From Castellaniella denitrificans (GTDB lineage: Bacteria; Pseudomonadota; Gammaproteobacteria; Burkholderiales; Burkholderiaceae_B), in NCBI RefSeq assembly GCF_042653765.1, contig NZ_JBHSEZ010000029.1, forward strand, positions 62,001-126,000: 64,000 bases of DNA, written 5' to 3'. Position 1 is the first letter of the stretch. Every line of letters starts with the position of its first letter. Below, in pieces: positions 44,606-52,430 of this stretch. The notes beneath the pieces are model-generated. The model made no database searches. It was not told the DNA's origin and worked only from the letters and a program-made list of their open reading frames with translations. The translations under genes were made by a program, and so were the position numbers.

Positions 44606-45556
44606 ATGTCGCGGCAGGGCATTCCCAATCTCGACCTGAGCCATATCGCGGGACCCGATCATGCGGATGCCGACCTGCACTACGAGGCGCTCGGCACCCT
44701 GGCCAGCCAGCTCGGGCGCAGCATGGCGATGCATCGGCACGACCAGTTCTTCCAGGTCCATTACGTTCTGAACGGCATGGTGCGCGTGCAGCTGGAGGAC
44801 CGCCTCTATCGCCTGCCGGGCCCGATGGTGTTCCTGACGCCGCCGGCGTTCCTGCATGCGTTCGTGACCGACGACGATGCCGACGGCCATGTCCTGACCG
44901 CCAGGCCGCGGTCGCTCTGGCCGGTGCCGCACGACGACGCGGCCTGGCCGGGGGGCGGCGCGCGGATCGCGCCCGTCTGTCTGCGGATCGGGGAACTGGA
45001 AGGCGAATATGCCGCCGAGGCGCGCTGCATGGACCAGTTGTTCGGGCTGCTGCGCCGGGAGCATGCCGGACGGCAGCCCGGCCGGGCGCAGAGCCTGGCG
45101 CTGCTGGCGCGGCTGATCTTCGTCAGCCTGTTGCGGCTGTCTTCCCAGGCGCTGGCGTCGCCGCCGCCGTGCCGCGAGGAATTGCAGCTCTTCCAGCGGT
45201 TCAGCGCCCTGATGGAAGCCCGGTTCCGCGAGCACTGGACGCTGTCGCGCTATGCGGCCGACCTGTCCATCGGCGAGCAGCGGCTCAACGAGGTGTGCCG
45301 CCGCATGACCGGCAAGCCGCCCAAGCGGTTGATCAACGATCGCCTGATGCAGGAGGCGCGCCGCCTGCTGCTCTATACCGGGCAGGCCGTCGGCCAGGTG
45401 GGCTATGAGCTGGGGTTCGACGATCCGGCCTATTTCGGCCGCTTCTTCCTGCGGCAGGCGGGCGAGTCGCCGGGAGGCTACCGGGCGCGCATGGCCGGCG
45501 CGCTCGAGCGCCGGGCCGCAGGCCTGGACGACCGGCGCCGGCCGGGCGCCGATTGA
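44606..45556 (+). CDS. hpaA: AraC-family activator, HpaA type (4-hydroxyphenylacetate)
   Basis: A 316-residue regulator. The N-terminal cupin sensor has HYEALGTLASQLGRSMAMHRHDQFFQVHY and a conserved PAFLHAF. The C-terminal double helix-turn-helix contains LSRYAADLSIGEQRLNEVCR and VGYELGFDDPAYFGRFFLRQ. The sensor is like HpaA of 4-hydroxyphenylacetate catabolism. It is convergent with the p-hydroxyphenylacetate hydroxylase genes, fitting control of those genes. HPA as effector is an inference. Confidence 0.85.
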   Translation: MSRQGIPNLDLSHIAGPDHADADLHYEALGTLASQLGRSMAMHRHDQFFQVHYVLNGMVRVQLEDRLYRLPGPMVFLTPPAFLHAFVTDDDADGHVLTARPRSLWPVPHDDAAWPGGGARIAPVCLRIGELEGEYAAEARCMDQLFGLLRREHAGRQPGRAQSLALLARLIFVSLLRLSSQALASPPPCREELQLFQRFSALMEARFREHWTLSRYAADLSIGEQRLNEVCRRMTGKPPKRLINDRLMQEARRLLLYTGQAVGQVGYELGFDDPAYFGRFFLRQAGESPGGYRARMAGALERRAAGLDDRRRPGAD

Positions 45557-45577
45557 GCCCAGGCACCCGGCCGGCGC

Positions 45578-46534
45578 TCAGGCCGGGGCGGCGATGATGC
45601 CTCTGAGGACCTGCTTGAAGGTTTCCACCTGGGCCCGCTCGAATCGGGCGAAGACCCTTTCCTCGTGGCTGCGCGCCATCGCCCAGATGCCGCGGACCTG
45701 CGTGGCGCCGTCCGCCGTCAGCGCCTCGCCGTCCGGTGTGCGTTCGACCAGGCCGCGGCTGCGCAGCAGGTCCAGGGTCTGTTCGACCTGGTGCTGCGGC
45801 ATGTCGGCCTGGCGGGTCAGCGCCGTCATGTCCCGAGCGGGACCGTCGTTCAGGATCATGAGCAGGCGCGCCTCTCCGGGCCGCCATCCGGTCTGGATCT
45901 GCCGGGGCTGGTAGCTTTCCTGGTAGCTGCGCACCGCCTGGGTCATCAGGAAATAGGGGTGGTCGGCCAGCCGGGCCCGCAGGTCGTTGGCGGCGTCCCC
46001 GCCGGATGCGTCCTGCGGCGGCCGCCGGTGGGGGTGGGGCAGCGCCATGGCATACGAGCCCTGGTGGTACAGCAGGGGCGCCGTGCCCTTGTCCTCGAAG
46101 GCCAGCACCCGGCCGACGAGAATCCAGTGATCGCCGCCTTCGAGGATTCCGGTTCTCTCGCACTGGAAGTTGGCGCTGGCGCCGTCGAGCAGGACGCAGC
46201 CGCCCAGGCCCGGGCGCCAGGGGACGCCCGCGTAGCGGTCCTCGTGCGGCCGGGCGAAGCGGTTGGACAGCTCGATCTGGTCCATGGCCAGGATGTTGAC
46301 GGCGAAATGAGAGGCGCGCCGGAACACCGGCAGGCTGCCCGAGCGCTTGTCGATGCACCAGAGGATCAGCGGCGGGTCGAGCGAGACCGAACTGAAGCTG
46401 TTGGCGGTCACGCCGACCCTGTCCTCGCCGTCGCTGGCTGTGGCGACGATGACGCCGGTGGCGAAATTGCCCAGCGCCCTGCGAAGGATGCGCGGGTCGA
46501 AGGCCGCCGGTTCTGGGGGATGCGGGGCGTTCAT
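45578..46534 (-). CDS. p-Hydroxyphenylacetate 3-hydroxylase, reductase component (flavin reductase plus MarR-like domain)
   Basis: A 318-residue NADH:FMN reductase like C1 of the Acinetobacter two-component hydroxylase. The N-terminal flavin-reductase domain has RRALGNFATGVIVATASDG, FSSVSLDPPLILWCIDKRSG and HFAVNILAMDQIELSNRFA. The C-terminal MarR-like winged helix spans about residues 200-315 (MTALTRQADMPQHQVEQTLDLLRSRGLVERT). In C1 that domain binds substrate and relieves autoinhibition. It ends convergently with hpaA and follows the oxygenase gene by 12 bases. Confidence 0.9.
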   Translation of the reverse strand: MNAPHPPEPAAFDPRILRRALGNFATGVIVATASDGEDRVGVTANSFSSVSLDPPLILWCIDKRSGSLPVFRRASHFAVNILAMDQIELSNRFARPHEDRYAGVPWRPGLGGCVLLDGASANFQCERTGILEGGDHWILVGRVLAFEDKGTAPLLYHQGSYAMALPHPHRRPPQDASGGDAANDLRARLADHPYFLMTQAVRSYQESYQPRQIQTGWRPGEARLLMILNDGPARDMTALTRQADMPQHQVEQTLDLLRSRGLVERTPDGEALTADGATQVRGIWAMARSHEERVFARFERAQVETFKQVLRGIIAAPA

Positions 46535-46546
46535 GGGCGGCCTTCC

Positions 46547-47716
46547 TCAGATCATCGCGGGGTCGGGTTCCAGGCCCATGAGCTGGCGCCCCAGGATCTG
46601 GGCGCACACGTCGTAGTCGGTATAGGCGTGGGCGGCCGTCATGTGGCTGTCGCGGAACAGGCGCTGCATCTCGTTGGTCTCGAACCAGGCGCCGGCGCCC
46701 GCGGCCCCGAACAGGCGGTCGACGGCCTCGACGCACAGCTTGACCACGTAGGCCTGGTTGGTGCGCCACGCGGTCAGCGTCGCGGGGGAGGGATAGCGCC
46801 TGGCCTCGCCGTGCTCGCGATGATCTTCCCAGGTCTTTTCGAGCAGCGCGCGGGCGGCCGCCACCTGGTGGGTGGATTCGGCCAGGCGCATCAGGGCCGG
46901 GGTGGCCGTGCCCACGCTGGCGCCCGTGTAGGCGCGCACGCGGTTGCGGGTCTTTTCCTTGAAGGCTTCGAGCATGCGCTCGGCGATCCCCAGGCTGATG
47001 GACGAGAAGCCGCTGGCGAAATAGGGCCGGTACGGGGTGTAGAAGATCTTGCTGTCGGGGTACAGGCCGAAGCCGGCGGACTTGCCCTCCATCATGTCCC
47101 TGGCGGCCTGGATGCGGTGTTCGGGGACGAAGACCTTGTCGAAGATCAGCGTCTTGGAGCCGCTGCCGCGCATGCCGATGGCGTACCAGTCGTCGCGGAT
47201 GACGTAGTCCTCGCGGGGGACGACCGCGAAGCTGTAGACCTTTTCACCCGCGGCATTCGTGCGGTTGAAGCCGACGATGGCCCATTCGGCATGGTCGCAG
47301 CCGCTGCTCCAGCCCATTTCGCCGCTGAACAGCACGCCGCCGTCGGTCTCTTCGGTGCGCCCGAAGGGGGCGATGCTGCTGCTGGCGGTGGCGTCGGGAT
47401 TTTCGGCCCAGAGCTCATCTTGCAACTGCCTGGAGAACATGGCGAGCTGGTGGCTGTGCGTGCACAGCAGGCTGAAGGCCCAGGTCGCGCCGGCATCGGC
47501 GCCCGCCAGGGCCGCGACGCACTGGCCGAATTCCGGTAGCGGCATTTCGAGTCCGCCGTAGGCCTTGGGCTGGAAGGCGCGGTGCAGGCCGGTGCTCTTG
47601 AGCAGGGCGATCGTTTCGGCGGGCACCTTGCGTTCGCTTTCGGACTGGGCGGCGCGGGAGGCGAGTTCGGGAAGGATGGACTGGATGCGTTCCAGCATGG
47701 GGGTCGTGTCTGTCAT
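46547..47716 (-). CDS. p-Hydroxyphenylacetate 3-hydroxylase, oxygenase component (C2 type)
   Basis: Flavin-dependent monooxygenase with acyl-CoA-dehydrogenase fold, 389 residues. It uses reduced flavin from its partner to hydroxylate the phenol ring to homoprotocatechuate. Landmarks are HRAFQPKAYGGLEMPLPEFG, WAFSLLCTHSHQLAMFSRQL, IGMRGSGSKTLIFDKVFVPE and the C-terminal HAYTDYDVCAQILGRQLMG. The start MTDTTPMLERIQ at 47716 is chosen; longer upstream reading is not conserved. No downstream meta-cleavage genes are present. Confidence 0.87.
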   Translation of the reverse strand: MTDTTPMLERIQSILPELASRAAQSESERKVPAETIALLKSTGLHRAFQPKAYGGLEMPLPEFGQCVAALAGADAGATWAFSLLCTHSHQLAMFSRQLQDELWAENPDATASSSIAPFGRTEETDGGVLFSGEMGWSSGCDHAEWAIVGFNRTNAAGEKVYSFAVVPREDYVIRDDWYAIGMRGSGSKTLIFDKVFVPEHRIQAARDMMEGKSAGFGLYPDSKIFYTPYRPYFASGFSSISLGIAERMLEAFKEKTRNRVRAYTGASVGTATPALMRLAESTHQVAAARALLEKTWEDHREHGEARRYPSPATLTAWRTNQAYVVKLCVEAVDRLFGAAGAGAWFETNEMQRLFRDSHMTAAHAYTDYDVCAQILGRQLMGLEPDPAMI

Positions 47717-47932
47717 GGCTTGTCTCCTGGTTTCGAGGGATCGAATGACGAATGGACGGCTCCCAAAAATTGTAAATATGTTAGTGAATTTCCCTGAATG
47801 CACATTCCCGGCCGAACATGGCACTTTTCTCGGGTCTGGGGAAAACCCCGATGCCGCACGCGCGCCCGGCCGGAAGGCGCGGGTGCGCGCGGATCGGGTG
47901 TCCGGCGCGGGTGCCCGAGGCGCGCGCCGGGG

Positions 47933-48550
47933 CTACGGCCGGCGCACGAAGCCCAGCGTGGCCTCGAGGGCGTCGGCCGCCAGCAGGCCCAGCGGCGTTC
48001 CGGCGGGGGAGTGGCCGGGATCGTCGGCGCCAGCCAGGCGCACGGCGATTCCCGCGGGGTCGGGCCGTTCCAGCCAGTCGTCCAGCGGACGGCCGTCGGC
48101 CGTGCGCAGGGCGTCGATCACCCGGGCCAGGTCGCGGTCGTCCACCAGGCCTGCGCCCCCGGCGGACTGGGCATACAGGCGGCCGCCGGGGTCAAGCCAC
48201 CAGCGCGCGACGGGACCATAGTCCCGGCCGGTATGGGTCCGCAGCCGCGGGCGGCCTCGTTCGTCGGTGTCCATGCCGAGGATCCAGGGGGCGCCGTCCA
48301 GGCGCACGTAGACGCGCTGAGGGCCGTTCTGGAAGAACCAGCGGCCCGCGTCGTCCGCCAGGTAATTGCGGCCGATGAAGCCGATGATCTGCGGGCTGGT
48401 GATGGCTTCGCCGGGCTCCTCGTCCGGCGCGCCCCAGCCCCGCCCGTGGGGATGCAGGCGCCACTGGCCGCGCGCCGACAGCGACAGCCAGCCGCGCGCC
48501 GCCGGCACGTTCGGCCAGCGGGCCATGGCGGCGGCGACCTGCTCGTCCAT
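47933..48550 (-). CDS. Conserved protein of unknown function (DUF2946/DUF2944-like)
   Basis: A 205-residue soluble protein that I recognise only as a family restricted to proteobacteria (possibly DUF2946 or DUF2944). Visible features are an N-terminal helix (AAAMARWPNVPAARGWLSLS), a block IIGFIGRNYLADDAGRWFFQ and NGPQRVYVRLDGAPWILGM. A GTG codon at 48553 is a possible start. The ATG at 48550 overlaps the stop codon of the upstream 46-codon remnant by one base (TGATG), so the gene may depend on its translation. Confidence 0.75.
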   Translation of the reverse strand: MDEQVAAAMARWPNVPAARGWLSLSARGQWRLHPHGRGWGAPDEEPGEAITSPQIIGFIGRNYLADDAGRWFFQNGPQRVYVRLDGAPWILGMDTDERGRPRLRTHTGRDYGPVARWWLDPGGRLYAQSAGGAGLVDDRDLARVIDALRTADGRPLDDWLERPDPAGIAVRLAGADDPGHSPAGTPLGLLAADALEATLGFVRRP

Positions 48551-48690
48551 CACGGACGCGGGCCGCCGGCCGCGCCGCCCCGGGCGGCGGCCTTGCGGGC
48601 GAGCGCGAAGACGCGGGGAAGCGCCCTGTATTCGGCCACCAGATGGGGCGCGCTCGGTTCTTCGACGGGAATGCAGTTGATGCGGGTCAT
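48550..48690 (-). pseudogene. Truncated remnant of a T4 DenV-type pyrimidine-dimer DNA glycosylase
   Basis: A 46-codon frame whose first 38 residues match T4 endonuclease V/Pdg proteins: MTRINCIPVEEPSAPHLVAE and LPRVFALARK. In T4 numbering it keeps Thr2, His16, Glu20, Arg22 and Arg26, but the catalytic Glu23 is Ala (GCG). The remaining 100 or so residues of the family are absent; the frame ends in a Gly/Ala/Pro tail. It is therefore unlikely to act as a glycosylase. The stop overlaps the next gene's start, so it may persist as a coupling leader. Confidence 0.6.
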
Positions 48691-48749
48691 GATGAGAAGA
48701 TTGTAGCGGGCGGGCGCGGCCGGGACGCGCGTCGGAGAATGGGGCGGCC

Positions 48750-48789
48750 GGCGTAAAATGACCCTTTGGACGAATCGCTGGAAAACATC
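48750..48789 (+). promoter_or_regulatory. Promoter/leader of the M20 peptidase gene
   Basis: Carries a TAAAAT -10-like box (48754-48759). The segment to the ATG shares 34 of 43 bases with the leader of the hpaA-like gene. The transcript leader has about 25 bases. Confidence 0.6.
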
Positions 48790-50274
48790 ATGGATACGCC
48801 GCTGGCCGCCGCCACTCCCGCCGGGCTGGATCCCGCCGCCCTCCGGGCCTTCGTCGACGACACCTGGGACCGCGAGATCGTGCCCGCGCTGACCGACTAC
48901 ATCGCGGTGCCGGCCAAGAGCCCGGCCTTCGATGCCGACTGGGCCGCCCACGGCCACATCGACCGCGTGGTGGAAGACGCCGCCCGCTGGGCGCGGAAGC
49001 GGCCGATCCGGGGCCTGTCGGTCGAAGTGATCCGCCTGCCGGGCCGCACGCCGGTGCTGTGGTTCGAAGCCCCCGCGACGCGGCGGGACGACGGCGGCGC
49101 GGTGCTGATGTACGGCCACCTGGACAAGCAGCCTGAATTCTCCGGCTGGCGCGCCGGCCTGGGGCCGTGGACGCCGGTGCTGCGCGACGGCAAGCTCTAT
49201 GGCCGGGGCGGCGCCGACGACGGCTACGCCGTCTACGCGTCGCTCACCGCCATCGAGGCGCTGGACCGCCAGGGCGTGCCGCGTCCGCGCTGCGTCGGCC
49301 TGATCGAGACCTGCGAGGAATCCGGCAGCTACGACCTGCTGCCCTATATCGACGCCCTGCGCGAGCGCCTGGGCCGCGTCGTCCTGGTGGTCTGCCTGGA
49401 TTCGGGGGCCGGCAACTACGAGCAGCTCTGGATGACGACCTCGCTGCGCGGTCTGGTCACCGGCACGCTGGAAGTCCAGGTGCTGGACGAGGGCGTGCAT
49501 TCCGGCGATTCCAGCGGCGTGGTGCCGTCCAGCTTTCGCATCCTGCGCCATCTGCTGGACCGGCTGGAGGACAGCGGCACCGGTCGCGTGCTGCCGGAAA
49601 GCTTCCACTGCGAGATCCCGGCCGAGCGTGCCGAGCAGGCCCGGGCGGCCGCCCGCATCCTGGGCGACGAAGTCTGGAAGCGCTTTCCCTGGAGCTGCGG
49701 CGCCGAAGGCGGCGTCGTCCTGCCCATGGCCACGGATCCGCGCGAGGCCTTGTTGAACCGCACCTGGCGGCCGGCCCTGTCCGTTACCGGGGCCGAGGGA
49801 CTGCCGCCCCTGGCCAGCGCCGGCAACGTGCTGCGGCCGCGCACCGCCTTCAAGTTGTCCCTGCGCCTGCCGCCGCTGGTCGACGCCGGCGCGGCCGCGG
49901 ACGAACTGAAGCGGCTGCTGGAGCAGGACGCCCCCTACCGGGCGCGCGTGCTGTTCCAGCCCGATCCGGGGGTGGCCAGCGGCTGGAACGCGCCCGAATC
50001 CGCGCCCTGGCTGCGCGACGCGCTGGACGCGGCGTCGCGGCGGTATTTCGACGCGCCCTGCGGCTACATCGGCCAGGGCGGCACGATTCCGCTGATGAAC
50101 CTGCTGCGCCAGGGCTTCCCGGCCGCGCAGTTCATGGTGTGCGGCGTCCTGGGACCGAAGTCCAACGCCCATGGTCCCAACGAATTCCTGCACGTGCCGT
50201 ACGCCAGGCGGCTGACGGCGGCGGTGGCCCAGGCCATGGCGGCCTTGCCGACGGGCGCGCAGGGCGATGAGTGA
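48790..50274 (+). CDS. M20-family metallopeptidase (carboxypeptidase/dipeptidase type)
   Basis: A 494-residue cocatalytic metallopeptidase. Metal-site motifs are LMYGHLDKQPEF, GRGGADDGYAVYASL and LIETCEESGSYDL. The lid domain contains LDEGVHSGDSSGVVPSSFRI, and the C-terminal ligand is in GPNEFLHVPYARR. The start ATG at 48790 is preferred; an in-frame TTG at 48766 would extend into the shared leader. The stop overlaps the ZIP gene start by eight bases. Confidence 0.92.
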   Translation: MDTPLAAATPAGLDPAALRAFVDDTWDREIVPALTDYIAVPAKSPAFDADWAAHGHIDRVVEDAARWARKRPIRGLSVEVIRLPGRTPVLWFEAPATRRDDGGAVLMYGHLDKQPEFSGWRAGLGPWTPVLRDGKLYGRGGADDGYAVYASLTAIEALDRQGVPRPRCVGLIETCEESGSYDLLPYIDALRERLGRVVLVVCLDSGAGNYEQLWMTTSLRGLVTGTLEVQVLDEGVHSGDSSGVVPSSFRILRHLLDRLEDSGTGRVLPESFHCEIPAERAEQARAAARILGDEVWKRFPWSCGAEGGVVLPMATDPREALLNRTWRPALSVTGAEGLPPLASAGNVLRPRTAFKLSLRLPPLVDAGAAADELKRLLEQDAPYRARVLFQPDPGVASGWNAPESAPWLRDALDAASRRYFDAPCGYIGQGGTIPLMNLLRQGFPAAQFMVCGVLGPKSNAHGPNEFLHVPYARRLTAAVAQAMAALPTGAQGDE

Positions 50275-51196
50275 CGCGCGGACGGTTCCCGCGCCTCTCG
50301 TCCAGGCGTGGCGCCGCCAGTTGCGCGAGCATCGGGCGGCGGCCTTCGGCCTGGGGGTGGCGCTGCTGGCCGTGCTCTGGCTGCTGCTCGGCGGCGGCGC
50401 GGAATCGTTTTCCGAGGACAACCGGGGTTTCCTGGGGTACGCGGCCCTGGGCGGGGCAGCCGGCTTCGGCGCCACGGCGCTGGGCGCGCTGCTGGCCCTG
50501 GGCCTGCGCTCCGTTGAAACGCGCGCCCAGGACTGCATGCTGGGTTTCGCCGCCGGGATGATGCTGGCGGCCAGTTCGTTTTCGCTCATCCTGCCCGGCC
50601 TGGACGCGGCCCGCGACCTGCTGGATAGCGGCGCGGGCGCGGCCCTGACGGTCGCGATCGGGCTGGGCCTGGGGGTGCTGCTGATGCTGGGGCTGGATTA
50701 TTTCACGCCGCACCGGCATGAAAGTTCCGGTGACCACGGGCCGGCCGCCGCGCGCATCAGCGGCGTCTGGCTGTTCGTGCTGGCCATCATCCTGCACAAC
50801 CTGCCGGAAGGCATGGCGATCGGCGTGGGCTTCGCCCATGGCGACCTGACGGTCGGCTTGCCGCTCACCACGGCCATCGCCATCCAGGACATCCCCGAAG
50901 GCCTGGCCGTGGCCCTGGCGCTGCGCGCCATCGGCCTGCCGCTCGGGCGGGCGATCCTGGTCGCCGTGGCTTCCGGCCTGATGGAGCCCCTGGGCGCCCT
51001 GGTGGGGGTGGGCATCGCCAGCGGCCTGCCCATCGCCTATCCCGTCAGCCTGGGCCTGGCCGCCGGCGCCATGATCTTCGTGGTGTCGCACGAGGTCATC
51101 CCCGAAACTCATCGCAACGGTCACCAGACGGCGGCGACCGTCGGCCTCATGGCCGGCTTCGCGGTGATGATGTTCCTGGACACGGCGCTGGGGTGA
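50267..51196 (+). CDS. ZIP-family metal transporter
   Basis: A 309-residue membrane transporter with about eight hydrophobic segments. Metal-binding signatures are HNLPEGMAIGVGFAHGDL and IQDIPEGLAVALALRAIG. A short cytosolic histidine-bearing loop (FTPHRHESSGDHG) lies between transmembrane helices 3 and 4. It overlaps the M20 peptidase gene, so a zinc peptidase and a zinc or divalent-metal transporter are coupled. Confidence 0.94.
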   Translation: MSDARTVPAPLVQAWRRQLREHRAAAFGLGVALLAVLWLLLGGGAESFSEDNRGFLGYAALGGAAGFGATALGALLALGLRSVETRAQDCMLGFAAGMMLAASSFSLILPGLDAARDLLDSGAGAALTVAIGLGLGVLLMLGLDYFTPHRHESSGDHGPAAARISGVWLFVLAIILHNLPEGMAIGVGFAHGDLTVGLPLTTAIAIQDIPEGLAVALALRAIGLPLGRAILVAVASGLMEPLGALVGVGIASGLPIAYPVSLGLAAGAMIFVVSHEVIPETHRNGHQTAATVGLMAGFAVMMFLDTALG

Positions 51197-51494
51197 CGGG
51201 GCGCGTCCCGTTGTGTTGTTTTTACGAAACGGACGGGCAAGCGGGCCGGATGTGATACACTTCCAGGAAGTTGCCGCGACGTGCAGAATGATTCCATGAA
51301 AAACGCGCGGCACTGAAATCTTGTCCTTCTTCCTTCGCCAGCCGTTATCGGTTCACGGGTTTCCCGTTCTGGCGGCCTCTCGCCCGCAGCGAACACCCCT
51401 GCGGGCCAGCCGTGGGTAGAGTTCAACCGCACGCGCTTTGCGCCTTCATTGTTTCATCGGATGCCAGGCCCGTCGCCGGCATCGAAAGGTTTTC
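51197..51494. other. Intergenic region after the ZIP gene
   Basis: 298 bases. An extended -10-like TGTGATACACT lies at about 51250-51260, and an inverted repeat GCCCGCAG/CTGCGGGC spans 51382-51406 without a T run. No reading frame looks real. Confidence 0.45.
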
Positions 51495-51788
51495 ATGTAT
51501 CCATCCATACAGGTCGGCAAGTACCTGGTCTCCCCCCTGGTCCGTCGCGATCATGGCGGCCGGTATATTGCTTCCGTCTCGATCCGCAGCGGCCATGCCA
51601 GCATGACCCAGGACCGCCTCATGCGGTTCACGCCGCTCTTCGAATCCGCCCAGGCGGCGGTCGAATTCGCCAAGGCCGAGGCATTCAGCTACATCCGGGC
51701 GCGCGCGCTGCCCGTCATGCCGGCGTGGTTGCGCCCGCAGACGGCGGGAACATCGCATCCGTCCGGCCACTCATTTGCGACAAATTGA
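51495..51788 (+). CDS. Small conserved protein of unknown function
   Basis: A 97-residue protein starting MYPSIQVGKYLVSPLVRRDH with RYIASVSIRSGHASMTQDRL and FESAQAAVEFAKAEAFSYIR. I recognise similar small proteins in related Burkholderiales but no function. A GAAAGG ribosome site precedes the ATG. It lies 77 bases upstream of the cold-shock gene and may be expressed with it. Confidence 0.7.
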   Translation: MYPSIQVGKYLVSPLVRRDHGGRYIASVSIRSGHASMTQDRLMRFTPLFESAQAAVEFAKAEAFSYIRARALPVMPAWLRPQTAGTSHPSGHSFATN

Positions 51789-51814
51789 AAGTTTGATTGT
51801 GTCGCATGCAGTAA

Positions 51815-51831
51815 ACCCCCATAGTGGGGGT
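51815..51831 (+). repeat. Hairpin in the 5' leader of the cold-shock gene
   Basis: Perfect repeat ACCCCCA, TAG, TGGGGGT, 34 bases before the TTG start. Structured leaders are common in cold-shock genes; here it could hinder translation at normal temperature. Confidence 0.4.
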
Positions 51832-51865
51832 GGGGAAAGTTTCCCTTTTACCTTTAGGAAAGACA

Positions 51866-52075
51866 TTGACTACAGAAATCGGCATCGTGAAATGGTTCAA
51901 CAGCGAAAAAGGGTTCGGCTTCATCATGCCCGAATCCGGCGGCAAGGACCTGTTCGCGCACTACTCGGAGATTCAAGGCTCCGGCCACCGATCCCTTGAA
52001 GAGAACCAGCGTGTTTCTTTCGTGTCCGCGGTTGGACAGAAGGGCCCGCAGGCCACCAAGATCCAGATTCTCTGA
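51866..52075 (+). CDS. Cold-shock protein CspA family
   Basis: Single-stranded nucleic-acid chaperone of 69 residues. RNP1 is GFGFI and RNP2 is DLFAHYS within GIVKWFNSEKGFGFIMPESG. The TTG at 51866 is the likely start because AGGAAAG lies six bases upstream and it gives the standard family length; upstream ATG alternatives would add 14 unrelated residues. A terminator follows at 52128-52161. Confidence 0.92.
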   Translation: MTTEIGIVKWFNSEKGFGFIMPESGGKDLFAHYSEIQGSGHRSLEENQRVSFVSAVGQKGPQATKIQIL

Positions 52076-52127
52076 TATCCGGCGGATTCCCGCCTCCGGG
52101 CGGTGATCCGCGGGAAATCACAGTAAG

Positions 52128-52161
52128 ACCGGGCCTCCTGAAACAGGGGGCCCGGTTTTTT
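52128..52161 (+). terminator. Terminator of the cold-shock gene
   Basis: Stem ACCGGGCC/GGCCCGGT with an inner CCTG/CAGG pairing and a T run. Confidence 0.92.
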
Positions 52162-52258
52162 GCATGTACGGATCCCTTGTTGCGGAAGGTGCGGGGCGTA
52201 GGCGAACTCAGGCTCATCGACGCGCAGGCATCCGCATGGAGTGGTTGAAACCAGAATG

Positions 52259-52291
52259 AAAAAAGGACCTGCGCCATAAACGCAAGTCCTT
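52259..52291 (-). terminator. Terminator of tRNA-Cys
   Basis: On the minus strand AAGGAC-TTGCG pairs with CGCAG-GTCCTT and is followed by TTTT. It starts 10 bases after the tRNA 3' end. Confidence 0.85.
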
Positions 52292-52300
52292 GATTTCATT

Positions 52301-52374
52301 TGGAGGCGCAAGCCGGAATCGAACCGACGTACACGGATTTGCAATCCGCTGCATCACCACTCTGCCATTGCGCC
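52301..52374 (-). tRNA. tRNA-Cys (anticodon GCA)
   Basis: A 74-base cloverleaf with encoded CCA. The acceptor stem is GGCGCAA/TTGCGCC with U at position 73. The anticodon stem-loop is GCGGA TTGCAAA TCCGT, with GCA at 52342-52340. The T arm is GTCGG TTCGATT CCGGC. There is no integrase or repeat next to it, so it does not look like an integration site. Confidence 0.97.
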
Positions 52375-52430
52375 GATGATGTCCGATGCCCGGACTGCTC
52401 CGGGCCAAGTCCAACATTATACGATATTTT

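Noticed and set aside
52301..52374. tRNA-Cys as an integration site for a genomic island
   Set aside because: No integrase and no duplicated tRNA end are found on either side, and flanking genes look ordinary.
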